Shown: positions 8,508-16,194, counted from the first letter of the stretch. The stretch: 23,165 nt of DNA from an uncultured Erysipelotrichaceae bacterium (GCA_902796525.1 CADBPB010000136.1:1-23165), one strand, 5' to 3'. The notes: generated from the letters alone by a model not told the origin. Numbers and translations: made by a program.

Positions 8508-9725
8508 CTATAAAAATATGCTGATGGTCGCTTCAAGAGTGATCTTTGACACTTCCTCTACGAAACGATCGATCTCTTCTTTCGTATTATAGAGATACAA
8601 AGAGGCACGGATGCTCTGATCGGTTCCGATCAGATTGTGCAGGATCTTCGCACAGTGGTTTCCGGAACGTACGCAGATGTTCCTGGTTGACAGATACGAT
8701 GCCGCATCCTGGGCGAATACGTCTTTCACATTGAACGATACGGGACCGCTCGGATTGGCCGGATTGTAGATTTCGACATTGTCCAATGGGAGCATCTTTT
8801 CGATCAGATAGGCACGCAATTTATTCTCGTAGGCATGGATGTCGTCCAGTCCGATTCTCATCAGATATTCCGCCGCAGCAGAAAGTCCGATGACCCCTTC
8901 AATATGCGGCGTGCCGGCTTCAAAGCGTTCCGGCGCATCTTTCAGCATGACATTTCCATCGATATCGAAACGGGCGTTCATGCCTCCGCCCAAGAAGATC
9001 GGTTCCATCTTCTGAAGCAGTTCATATTTTCCATACAAAACGCCTACGCCATCCGGACCGCACATCTTATGCGAAGAGATTCCCAGGAAGTCGACATCCA
9101 GTTCTTTCACGTCGATCTTCAGATGTCCGATCGCCTGAGCCGCATCTACGACGACCAGCGCGTTATACCGGTGAGCGATCTCCGTGATCTCCCGGATCGG
9201 CTGTATGGAGCCTAAGACGTTGGTCACATACGCCAGCGAAATGATCCTGACGCTTTCATCGAACATCTCTTCGAGTTCATCAAGAATCACGTTCCCTTCG
9301 TTATCGAGGGGGACATAACGGATATTGACGCCCAGTTCTTTCTTTAAACGGAACCAGGGGAGAACGTTGGAAGCATGTTCGGCATAGCTGATCAGGATCG
9401 TATCCCCTTTTTTCAAATCAGCAGATAGACCGTAAGCGATCTGATTGAGTACTGCCGTGATATTGGAAAGAAAGGAGATCTCTTTGGCTTCACAGTTTAT
9501 CATTTTCGCAATGACTTCACGTGTTCTCGCATATGCCTGGTCGGCTTTGATGGCCGTGGCATATTCACCGCGCTCGACATTGCTGGTATAGTCGGTATAG
9601 AAACCTGTGAGAGCATCGATGACGCACTGCGGTTTATAGGTCGTCGCCCCATTATCAAAATAGATCAATTCGGGATGATTGACGATCATCGGAAAATCGT
9701 TACGTATCTTTTCTACATCATACAT
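8508..9725 (-). CDS. sufS: Cysteine desulfurase SufS
   Basis: PLP-dependent group II cysteine desulfurase that removes sulfur from cysteine as a protein persulfide for Fe-S assembly. With the ATG at 9725 it has 405 residues, the family length. The open frame runs further upstream only inside sufD. Visible residues: DNGATT around 24-29, H117 in AEHASN, VDAAQAIGH with D194 and Q197, PLP lysine K220 in SSHK, and persulfide cysteine C358. The active-site loop reads RSGNHCA, where RxGHHCA is usual. It overlaps the end of sufD by 13 nt, with AAGGAAG about 10 nt upstream. sufU, its sulfur acceptor, follows after 8 nt. Confidence 0.95.
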   Translation of the reverse strand: MYDVEKIRNDFPMIVNHPELIYFDNGATTYKPQCVIDALTGFYTDYTSNVERGEYATAIKADQAYARTREVIAKMINCEAKEISFLSNITAVLNQIAYGLSADLKKGDTILISYAEHASNVLPWFRLKKELGVNIRYVPLDNEGNVILDELEEMFDESVRIISLAYVTNVLGSIQPIREITEIAHRYNALVVVDAAQAIGHLKIDVKELDVDFLGISSHKMCGPDGVGVLYGKYELLQKMEPIFLGGGMNARFDIDGNVMLKDAPERFEAGTPHIEGVIGLSAAAEYLMRIGLDDIHAYENKLRAYLIEKMLPLDNVEIYNPANPSGPVSFNVKDVFAQDAASYLSTRNICVRSGNHCAKILHNLIGTDQSIRASLYLYNTKEEIDRFVEEVSKITLEATISIFL

Positions 9726-10513
9726 AATTCGCTGATCTTCCTTTCCAGTTCGTTCTGCAGTGTTTCTTTCAGCGTCGGATCGCTGATCGTGTCCGTGATC
9801 GGCAGCAGATAGCCAAGCGAAATGAGCTTCGTGCATTCTTTCAGGGACAGTCCTCTCGACATCATATAGAACAGGTCCTTTTCCTCGACCTTGCCGATGG
9901 ACATAGCATGGGATGCCTGTACGTCGTTTTCATCGATCAGCAGTTCAGGAAGGATCGTGGCAGACTGTCCTTCTTCGAAAGACAGAGCGCGGGAGACCTG
10001 GTGGCTTTCGGATTTCCTGGCTCCCTTGACGATCTTCCCTACCGCATCGATCATCAGTTTGCCCCCGTTTAATACGACCGCATAATTCCTGATCTGCGCG
10101 TCTGTTCTGGGTTTATTGTTCGTGAGCACGATATCGTACTTCTTTTCCGTGCCGATCAGGCTGGCCGTGCTCAGCAAAGCGCTGGAATGTTCATGATCCA
10201 GCAGTATTTCCGTTTTTCTCACGGTATCGGCACCGTTGCATTCTCCATAGGCTACATTCAGATCGGCCGATGAAGAAATGCGATAGTTTTCCACGGTTTC
10301 GATCTTTTCCTTTGCATCGTTCCAGAAAAGGATGCTGCAGTTGTGCTGGATATCGGCATCGCTGTTTATCCTTCTGGCTCTTTCGATCCTGAGGAACAGT
10401 TCCGTATCGGCTTTGGTATCGATCCGGATATCGATATCATGATCCGCATCGATCGTCAGGTTCCGGTAAACGCCTGTCAGTTCGATGACCGTATCGTCGT
10501 TTATCCGCATCAT
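9713..10513 (-). CDS. sufD: Fe-S cluster assembly protein SufD, short form
   Basis: Partner of SufB in the SufB-SufC2-SufD complex, a paralogue of SufB. It has only 266 residues against about 420-440 in most SufD proteins. The C-terminal part is well conserved: ENDVQASHAMSIG with H202, then KDLFYMMSRGLS. The deficit is therefore in the N-terminal helical region and part of the beta-helix. There is no sign of a frameshift: the gene starts in an ATGA overlap with the sufC stop and sufS overlaps its end, so the short form seems genuine. Either of two adjacent ATG codons (10513 or 10510) could start it. Identification rests on the C-terminal motif and on its position between sufC and sufS. Confidence 0.9.
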   Translation of the reverse strand: MMRINDDTVIELTGVYRNLTIDADHDIDIRIDTKADTELFLRIERARRINSDADIQHNCSILFWNDAKEKIETVENYRISSSADLNVAYGECNGADTVRKTEILLDHEHSSALLSTASLIGTEKKYDIVLTNNKPRTDAQIRNYAVVLNGGKLMIDAVGKIVKGARKSESHQVSRALSFEEGQSATILPELLIDENDVQASHAMSIGKVEEKDLFYMMSRGLSLKECTKLISLGYLLPITDTISDPTLKETLQNELERKISELCMM

Positions 10514-11343
10514 TTCTGACCTTTCATCGTTTCGGCAACGGCGCAGTTTCCTAATGACACGCGCGTGAACCCCGGCGTTTCTTCCGTTTCCTTCTCGATA
10601 TTCAGTTCTTTATAGATCCAGTCGTAGCCTTCTTTGTCGATCCTGTCATAAAGATCGGCATTCCCCGACATGACGATCTTTCCATTGACCAGCACATGGG
10701 TAAACGTCGGCTTGACCAGTTCCAGGAATCTTTCATAATGGGAAACGATGACGATCGCCATATTCGTTTCCTCCTGAATCTTACGGATCGCATCGGCGAC
10801 CAGTTTGATCGCATCGACATCCAGACCGCTGTCGATCTCATCCAGCATCGCCAGCGATGGCTTCAGCATTTCCAGCTGAACGATCTCGTTCCGTTTCTTT
10901 TCTCCACCGGAAAACCCTTCATTGACGAAACGGTGCGCCAGATCCTCTGACATCTGCAGATCATTGATGGTTTTTTCCATCGTCTTTATAAATTCAAACA
11001 ATGAGATCGGTTTCTCTCTTCGCACATTGATAGCCGCCCTCAGGAAATCGCTGTTTGTGACACCGGAAATCTCCTGGGGATACTGCATGCCCAGGAAAAT
11101 GCCCGCTTTGCTTCGTTCATTGACCGGAAGGCTCAGAATATCCTGGCCGTCGTACAGGATCGAACCATGGTCGACATGATAGGAAGGATCTCCCATGATC
11201 GCCGCCAGCAGCGTCGATTTCCCGTTGCCGTTAGGGCCCATCAAGGCATGGATCTCTCCTTCATTCACTTCCAGATCGATCCCTTTCAGGATCTGTTTAT
11301 CTTCTACGGATACGAATAGATCTTTGATTTCTAATTTTTTCAT
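10510..11343 (-). CDS. sufC: Fe-S cluster assembly ATPase SufC
   Basis: ABC-type ATPase that drives conformational change in the SufBCD scaffold. I choose the ATG at 11343 (MKKLEIKDLF, 277 residues) over an in-frame ATG five codons upstream, because the family starts here and GGGTGA lies at a suitable distance. Motifs: Walker A GPNGNGKST at 36-44, Q-loop near 87-90, signature FSGGEKKR at 144-151, Walker B LAMLDEIDSGLD with D168 and E169, and switch H202. The last 30 or so residues, ending LGNCAVAETMKGQK, extend beyond the usual 245-260. It is the first gene of sufCDSUB and overlaps sufD by 4 nt (ATGA). Confidence 0.96.
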   Translation of the reverse strand: MKKLEIKDLFVSVEDKQILKGIDLEVNEGEIHALMGPNGNGKSTLLAAIMGDPSYHVDHGSILYDGQDILSLPVNERSKAGIFLGMQYPQEISGVTNSDFLRAAINVRREKPISLFEFIKTMEKTINDLQMSEDLAHRFVNEGFSGGEKKRNEIVQLEMLKPSLAMLDEIDSGLDVDAIKLVADAIRKIQEETNMAIVIVSHYERFLELVKPTFTHVLVNGKIVMSGNADLYDRIDKEGYDWIYKELNIEKETEETPGFTRVSLGNCAVAETMKGQK

Positions 11344-11363
11344 ATGCTTCACCCACATAAACT

Positions 11364-11395
11364 ATTATAGTCGTTTTCAATTTTAATGTTTCCAA
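11364..11395 (-). promoter_or_regulatory. Probable suf operon promoter
   Basis: On the minus strand TATAAT (11364-11369) lies about 20 nt upstream of the sufC ATG. The best -35 candidate is TTGGAA (11390-11395), but the spacer would be 20 nt, longer than ideal, with an A-rich run between. It is the only good -10 in the divergent sufC/foldase gap facing sufC. The weak -35 and long spacer would suit a promoter needing an activator, but that is inference. Confidence 0.5.
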
Positions 11396-11455
11396 TATTA
11401 TCCTAATTATTCATTCACAAAATCTGAATTTTCGCTGAATTACGCTTCTTTCGGT

Positions 11456-11484
11456 TTGTATTGTGCTAAACAAAATAATATAAT
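11456..11484 (+). promoter_or_regulatory. Promoter of the foldase-HIT operon
   Basis: TTGTAT (11456-11461), a 17-nt spacer and TATAAT (11479-11484) on the plus strand lie 21 nt upstream of the ATG at 11506, leaving room for a short leader with a GGAGG ribosome-binding site. The -35 matches only three consensus positions but the spacing is ideal. A direct repeat CTGAATT (11424-11430 and 11435-11441) lies just upstream. Confidence 0.6.
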
Positions 11485-11505
11485 AAATAACGTTTGGAGG
11501 TTTTT

Positions 11506-12513
11506 ATGGATAAAAAAGAACTGATCAAGAAATATTGGTTCATCGGTCTGATCGCTGTTCTGCTGATCGCCTTCATCGGTTATTATTCCTATGATGCATA
11601 CAAGAACCGCGATGTCGTCATCAAGAACAGACAGATCGATGGGAAATATGTAGCTTACACGATCGATGATGAGCCCGTCTATGCGGATGATCTCTATGCA
11701 AGTCTCTATAAAGACGGCGGCGCTTCACAGGCGATCGTGGCTTTTGAGAGATCGATTTTCGATGCCGCTTATGAAACGACGGATGAGATGAAAAGCAAAG
11801 CAGCCAATAATGCTGCAAGCATCCTGTCTTATTATTCGCAGGATTATCTCGTCGAACAGCTGAAAGCGATGGGCTATGTGAACGGGATCGAAGATCTGAC
11901 GCAGTATTACATCGATTCGGAAAAACAGGAACTGTTGCTGAAAGACTGCATCCTGAATCATCAGGACGAATACCTGAAAGACAGCGTCGGTACCAACGGA
12001 CGTCTGATCTATCACATCCTGGTAAAATGCGATGTCGAGCCGATCTATGATGAAGAAGACAATATCATCGGTTATAATGCAGTTCCTACCGAGGAACAGA
12101 CAGATAAGCTGAATTCGATCCTGTCGGAACTGGCTGCCGGAGAAAACAGCTTCGAATATGTAGCATATACGTATTCCGAAGACGGTTCTTCTTCCAGCGG
12201 CGGTTATATCGGCGCGATCAACGAAGAGAATCGCCAGAATTACGACCAGTTTTTCGCCGATGCCGCAATGGCGCTCGCCGATGGCGAAGTATCTGATCCA
12301 GTCGTCTCTCAGTTCGGGTATCATATCATCAAAAATATGGGTTCCGTTCCGGAAGAAATGCTGAACGACTATAATTTCGTCAACAGTATTCAAAGCAATC
12401 ATTCCGATCTGTCGATCAAAGCGATCATGGAAAAAGCGACAGAGCTTGGTTTCGAAATCAAGGATGAAGAACTCAAGTCGCTGATCGATCAGGAAATGGG
12501 AAGCGAGGAGTAA
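11506..12513 (+). CDS. Membrane-anchored parvulin-type (PpiC) peptidyl-prolyl isomerase, PrsA-like foldase
   Basis: Probable extracytoplasmic foldase helping secreted proteins fold at the outer face of the membrane. The start is the ATG at 11506, 5 nt after GGAGG; a TTG four codons upstream lies in the ribosome-binding site itself and is rejected. The 335 residues have a short basic N-terminus, one membrane helix at about 10-29 with no lipobox cysteine, a helical SurA-N/PrsA-type region at about 50-160, and a parvulin domain at about 166-278. Parvulin marks are LIYHILVK (H170), YSEDGSSSSGGYIGAI, and VSQFGYHIIK. A tail of about 55 residues follows. It is first in an operon with a lipoprotein of similar design, 4 nt downstream. 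Classical PrsA is a lipoprotein, so I describe this as PrsA-like. Confidence 0.85.
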   Translation: MDKKELIKKYWFIGLIAVLLIAFIGYYSYDAYKNRDVVIKNRQIDGKYVAYTIDDEPVYADDLYASLYKDGGASQAIVAFERSIFDAAYETTDEMKSKAANNAASILSYYSQDYLVEQLKAMGYVNGIEDLTQYYIDSEKQELLLKDCILNHQDEYLKDSVGTNGRLIYHILVKCDVEPIYDEEDNIIGYNAVPTEEQTDKLNSILSELAAGENSFEYVAYTYSEDGSSSSGGYIGAINEENRQNYDQFFADAAMALADGEVSDPVVSQFGYHIIKNMGSVPEEMLNDYNFVNSIQSNHSDLSIKAIMEKATELGFEIKDEELKSLIDQEMGSEE

Positions 12514-12517
12514 TCAT

Positions 12518-13384
12518 ATGAAAAAGATAATCATCATTCTCTTCAGTCTGCTGCTTATCGCAGGTTGTACAAACAGTAATTCTTATTCATCGTTAAGCGA
12601 TGGCAAAGATGTGATCTTCAGCGGATCAAACAAATCTTATACGAAAGACGATCTTTATAAATCGTTAAAGGTTTCTTCCGTCGATGCGATCGTCAATGAC
12701 ATCTTGAAAAATATCGCCTTGAAATATGTCGATGACATGTCCGAGATCGAGAAAGAAGCCGATGATGTGATCGCCGAATACACCGAAATGGGTTATGAAG
12801 CCTATATCATCACATATTACGGCTCGATGGAAGCATTCAGAGAGACCTATATCACCAATATGCTTCTGAATGAGCTCGCAAAAGAATATGTCACCGAAAA
12901 ATATGATGAGCTCGTCGCAGAAGACAAGCCGGTCAAGATGCAGGTCGCTTCCTTCAACACCCTGGAAGAAGCGCAGCAGTGTATCGATGAATACAGCAAC
13001 GGTTCTTCCTTTGATATGGCCGCTCTTAACAGCAATTCCAACGAAGCGCCTCAGAGCAGCATCTATACCGATGATGACACTACCCTGGTATACGAAGTCA
13101 AAGAATACCTGAATTCAACGGATTCTACCGGTCTTTCCAGCATCATCATTTATGCAACGACAACGACGGACGACGAAGGAAACGATGTCGAACAAGCAAC
13201 CTACTACGTCCTGAATATCGAAAGCCGCGATGCCGCCGAATTCAAAGACGAATACATCGAAACAGCAGCGGCGACCGCTTCTTCCGATGCAGTGAAAGAG
13301 TATTTCCTGAACAAGCATCAGATCAGGTTCTTTGATCAGGATCTCTATGATCTGGTCACTTCGCAATACGAGGGTCTCAAATAA
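12518..13384 (+). CDS. PrsA-like lipoprotein with a diverged parvulin region
   Basis: A predicted lipoprotein of 288 residues. The signal MKKIIIILFSLLLIAGC ends in lipobox LIAGC with C17 as the lipidated residue. Residues at about 30-135 resemble the N-terminal chaperone half of PrsA/SurA-type proteins and of its upstream neighbour (DDLYKSLK here, DDLYASLY there). The region at about 140-245 sits where a parvulin domain would be. It retains outlines such as MQVASFNTLEEAQQCIDEYSNG (compare the sulfur/His strand and helix of parvulins), but it lacks the histidines and the GG-x-GY loop, so isomerase activity is doubtful. GAGGAG precedes the start, with 4 nt after the previous stop. It may be a holdase or adaptor working with the membrane-anchored foldase. 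Identification as PrsA-like is an inference from layout. Confidence 0.7.
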   Translation: MKKIIIILFSLLLIAGCTNSNSYSSLSDGKDVIFSGSNKSYTKDDLYKSLKVSSVDAIVNDILKNIALKYVDDMSEIEKEADDVIAEYTEMGYEAYIITYYGSMEAFRETYITNMLLNELAKEYVTEKYDELVAEDKPVKMQVASFNTLEEAQQCIDEYSNGSSFDMAALNSNSNEAPQSSIYTDDDTTLVYEVKEYLNSTDSTGLSSIIIYATTTTDDEGNDVEQATYYVLNIESRDAAEFKDEYIETAAATASSDAVKEYFLNKHQIRFFDQDLYDLVTSQYEGLK

Positions 13385-13779
13385 TGTGCCTGTTTTGTAA
13401 AATTATTACCGGTGAGATCCCGAGCGCAAAAGTCTACGAAGATGACGAAACGCTGGCGATCCTTGATATCGCGCAGACAACAAAGGGCCATACCTTAGTC
13501 ATGCCTAAGAAACACTATGCAAATATGCTGGAGATGCCTGAAGAAGAATTCAAAAATCTCATGGCAAAAGCGCAGTTGCTGGCGAATCAGATCGTCAGAA
13601 ATATGGGCGCCAATGGTATCAATGTTCTGATCAATACCAATGAAACTGCCGGACAGACAATCCCGCATGTCCATGTGCACCTGATTCCCCGTTACGATGA
13701 AAATGACGGCATTCAGATAAGTTTCAGCGAAAACCACCTTGATCTGGCGGAAATCGCATCACAGATCAATAAAAACTGA
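13384..13779 (+). CDS. hit: HIT-family nucleotide hydrolase/transferase (Hit/HinT-like)
   Basis: Small cytosolic histidine-triad protein of 131 residues, a family that hydrolyses nucleoside phosphoramidates and adenylates. The signature HVHVHLIP gives H95, H97 and H99, with H97 the expected nucleophile. An N-terminal CLFC pair (C2, C5) with H44 suggests the structural zinc site seen in some members. Length is normal. Its ATG overlaps the preceding stop by one base (TAATG) and GAGGG lies upstream, so it is the third gene of the foldase operon. Its own TGA lies in the ascending arm of the terminator hairpin. The cellular substrate cannot be read from sequence. In B. subtilis hit and prsA also lie in the same chromosomal neighbourhood. 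Confidence 0.93.
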   Translation: MCLFCKIITGEIPSAKVYEDDETLAILDIAQTTKGHTLVMPKKHYANMLEMPEEEFKNLMAKAQLLANQIVRNMGANGINVLINTNETAGQTIPHVHVHLIPRYDENDGIQISFSENHLDLAEIASQINKN

Positions 13780-13799
13780 GCAAATGCTCAGTTTTCTTT
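13772..13799. terminator. Bidirectional intrinsic terminator between hit and ymdB
   Basis: AAAACTGAGC (13772-13781), loop AAAT, then GCTCAGTTTT (13786-13795) form a perfect 10-bp stem. T-rich sequence follows on the plus strand, and the A-run before the stem supplies the T-run on the minus strand. Both converging genes end inside it: the TGA of hit is at 13777-13779 and the TGA of ymdB at 13790-13788. Confidence 0.9.
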
Positions 13800-14570
13800 C
13801 GGTTTGATCCGGATCCGTTCGATCGATGCCGGCCGTTTGGTCATTTCGTCGATTTCGATCCCAACGGCACAGAAGATCGCCGGACCTTCCGCGATCGTAT
13901 ACGTGCTTGGGTTCTTGCGGATATAGGCTTCGATCGTTTCTTCGATGCCTCTGCCGATGATGGAATGGTAAGCGCCGCACATTCCTACATCGGAAATGAA
14001 CGCGCAGTCTCCGATCATATCCGCATCGGCGGTCTGCACATGGGTATGCGTTCCCAGAACGATCTTGGCTTTCTCTTTAAAGTATTCCAGAAACAGACGT
14101 TTCTCTGAAGTCGCTTCTCCATGGAAATCGACCATATAGAAGTCGATCTTTTCTTTTTCGGTTTCTTCCAGAATCTTTTCAAATGCAGGATACGGCTCCA
14201 TGTTGCTTTCGCTCATAAAAGCCGATCCAAGGATGTTACAAAGACAGATGGAGATCCCTTTACAGCCGATGATCTTGTAATAGTTGTCCGTCGTACGTTT
14301 TTCATGATTGTAAGGAACGATCAGCCGGTCCATCTCGGACATATGCTCGTTGATCATCTGCTTGGAATATGTATGATTCCCCATCGTCATATAGTCGATC
14401 CCGAAAGACCTGAGCTGCTGGTAGATCTTAAGGGTAATGCCCTTTCCGTGTGCCGAGTTCTCGGCGTTCGCAATGACGAGGTCGTACTCTTCCCTTATAG
14501 AAGACAAAGTGGAAGAAACGATGTCTCTTCCACTTTTTCCTACGATATCTCCGATAAATAACAGTTTCAT
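13788..14570 (-). CDS. ymdB: YmdB-family metallophosphodiesterase
   Basis: Calcineurin-like dimetal phosphodiesterase. B. subtilis YmdB hydrolyses 2',3'-cyclic nucleotides and affects biofilm and motility decisions. The 260 residues carry the full metal set: D8 in GDIVG, E37-N38 in ENSAHG, N65-H66 in GNH, H150 in DFHGEATSEK, and H175 and H177 in GTHTHVQTADAD. Length matches the family. The ATG follows the rny stop with no gap (TAA ATG) and there is no clear Shine-Dalgarno sequence, so it probably depends on coupling to rny. The rny-ymdB pair is conserved in Bacillota. Its last codon and stop form one arm of the shared terminator. Confidence 0.95.
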   Translation of the reverse strand: MKLLFIGDIVGKSGRDIVSSTLSSIREEYDLVIANAENSAHGKGITLKIYQQLRSFGIDYMTMGNHTYSKQMINEHMSEMDRLIVPYNHEKRTTDNYYKIIGCKGISICLCNILGSAFMSESNMEPYPAFEKILEETEKEKIDFYMVDFHGEATSEKRLFLEYFKEKAKIVLGTHTHVQTADADMIGDCAFISDVGMCGAYHSIIGRGIEETIEAYIRKNPSTYTIAEGPAIFCAVGIEIDEMTKRPASIERIRIKPKEN

Positions 14571-16115
14571 TTATCTGGCCGTTTCGCTGGCCCTAGTTTC
14601 ACGGATGACCGTGACCTTGATCTGTCCGGGATATGTCAGTTCGTTTTCAATGCGTTCCTTGATATCGCGAGCGATCAAAGTGCACTTGTTGTCATCGACT
14701 TTTTCCGGAACGACCATGACTCTTACTTCACGACCTGCCTGGATCGCATAGGCTTTTTCGACGCCATCGAAATCATTGGCGATCTTTTCCAGAGCTTCCA
14801 GACGGCTGATATAGTTTTCGATGCCTTCATAACGGGCACCCGGTCTTGCAGCCGACAGCGTATCGGCGGCGGCAACCAGGATCGAGATCAGGTTGTCTGC
14901 CTGAACATCGCCATGATGCGATTCGATCGCATTGATGACTTCGTGTCTCTCATGGTATTTTTTCGCCAGTTTCGCACCTAATTCGACATGTGTTCCTTCC
15001 TGTTCGAAGTCGACGGCCTTGCCGATGTCATGCAGCAACCCTGCTCGTTTCGCCAGGTTCTGATTCAGACCCAGTTCGGCAGCCATCATCCCCGCCAGAG
15101 AAGCGACTTCCATCGAATGTTCAAGTCCGTTCTGTCCGTAAGAATAACGGTAGCGCATGCGGCCGATCAGCTTGACAAGTTCTTTGTCCATCTTGCCGAT
15201 CTGCAGACGGAAGCAGGCATCTTCGCCGAACTTCTGAATGTTGTCGTTCATTTCTTTGGTCGTCTTGTTGACCACATCTTCGATCCTTCCGGGCTGGATA
15301 CGTCCGTCGCGGATCAGCGTTTCCAGAGACAATCTGGCGATCTCTCTTCGGATCGGATCGAAACAGGATACCGTGATCGCTTCCGGCGTATCATCGATGA
15401 TCAGGTCGACGCCTGTCGCCTGCTCGATGGCTCGGATATTACGTCCTTCACGGCCGATGATCCTGCCCTTCATTTCTTCCGAAGGAAGGCTTACGACGGA
15501 AATCGTACGATCCAATGATTCTTCCTGAGAATAACGCTGAATGGCAGTCGCGATGATCTCGCGGGCATTCTCGCGTGCTTTCTCTCTGGCTTCTTCTTCC
15601 TGCTCTCTGATATAAGCAGCGACTTCATCGGAAATCTTGTTTTCGACGACTTCCATCAGTTCTCTTTTGGCTTCTTCCGCGCTCATGTTGGAAACGCGCT
15701 CCAAAAGAACGATCTGTCCATCGATCCGCGCTTGCAGATCTTCTTCCATTTTATCTAGTTGAGCAGCTTTTTCTTCTGCTTTTCTTAGCTTATCATCTAA
15801 TTTCCGCTCTTTTTGCGTCAGGTTTTCATCACGGTAATTCAGCGAATCTTCACGTCTCTGCAGCTTGCTTTCCTGCTCGATGATCTCGCCCTTCTTTTCC
15901 TTGATTTCCTTTTCCGCTTGCAGTTTTAAATCGTAGACCTGTGTCTTACCATCTAAAACCGCCTGTTTTACAGTGTTTTTAGCTTGATTATTTGCATCTT
16001 CTAAGATTTTCTCGGCTTCTTTTCTGGCATTCTTTCCTATCAGAATGTAATACAGGAATACCAGCAAAGCGCCGAAAACGATACCTAGTAAAATGGAAGG
16101 TACGTCAAGTTTCAT
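14571..16115 (-). CDS. rny: Ribonuclease Y
   Basis: Membrane-bound endoribonuclease that starts bulk mRNA decay in many Bacillota. The 514 residues comprise an N-terminal membrane helix at about 6-27, a long charged coiled coil at about 30-200, a KH RNA-binding domain with GRIIGREGRN at 217-226, and an HD domain with H333, H362-D363 (LLHDIGKA) and D418. The C-terminal domain is complete and length is typical. GGAGG about 9 nt upstream supports the ATG at 16115. ymdB follows without a gap. In Bacillus rny usually lies just after recA; here an inverted HAD gene separates them, and rny has its own promoter. Confidence 0.97.
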   Translation of the reverse strand: MKLDVPSILLGIVFGALLVFLYYILIGKNARKEAEKILEDANNQAKNTVKQAVLDGKTQVYDLKLQAEKEIKEKKGEIIEQESKLQRREDSLNYRDENLTQKERKLDDKLRKAEEKAAQLDKMEEDLQARIDGQIVLLERVSNMSAEEAKRELMEVVENKISDEVAAYIREQEEEAREKARENAREIIATAIQRYSQEESLDRTISVVSLPSEEMKGRIIGREGRNIRAIEQATGVDLIIDDTPEAITVSCFDPIRREIARLSLETLIRDGRIQPGRIEDVVNKTTKEMNDNIQKFGEDACFRLQIGKMDKELVKLIGRMRYRYSYGQNGLEHSMEVASLAGMMAAELGLNQNLAKRAGLLHDIGKAVDFEQEGTHVELGAKLAKKYHERHEVINAIESHHGDVQADNLISILVAAADTLSAARPGARYEGIENYISRLEALEKIANDFDGVEKAYAIQAGREVRVMVVPEKVDDNKCTLIARDIKERIENELTYPGQIKVTVIRETRASETAR

Positions 16116-16165
16116 ATCTATACCTCCATTAAATCAACACAATAAAGTAGGGAAAACCCCTTATA

Positions 16166-16194
16166 ATTGTATAATATTCGCACTATTTTCACAA
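16166..16194 (-). promoter_or_regulatory. rny promoter
   Basis: On the minus strand TTGTGA (16189-16194), a 17-nt spacer and TACAAT (16166-16171) lie about 50 nt upstream of the rny ATG, leaving a leader with a good ribosome-binding site. Its -35 box overlaps the candidate -35 of the divergent HAD gene. Confidence 0.6.

Noticed and set aside
9726..9836. N-terminal extension of SufS by 37 codons
   Set aside because: The extension overlaps sufD and is unlike any desulfurase N-terminus; the ATG at 9725 gives the standard length.
11344..11505. Riboswitch or T-box in the sufC/foldase gap
   Set aside because: The gap is about 160 nt, AT-rich, with two divergent promoters and short leaders; no stable hairpin or T-box motif is visible.
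11725..12402. A 225-codon minus-strand open frame inside the membrane-anchored foldase gene
   Set aside because: Antisense shadow: I/F/R-rich translation from reversed GAT, ATC and GAA codons, with no ribosome-binding site and no recognisable domain.
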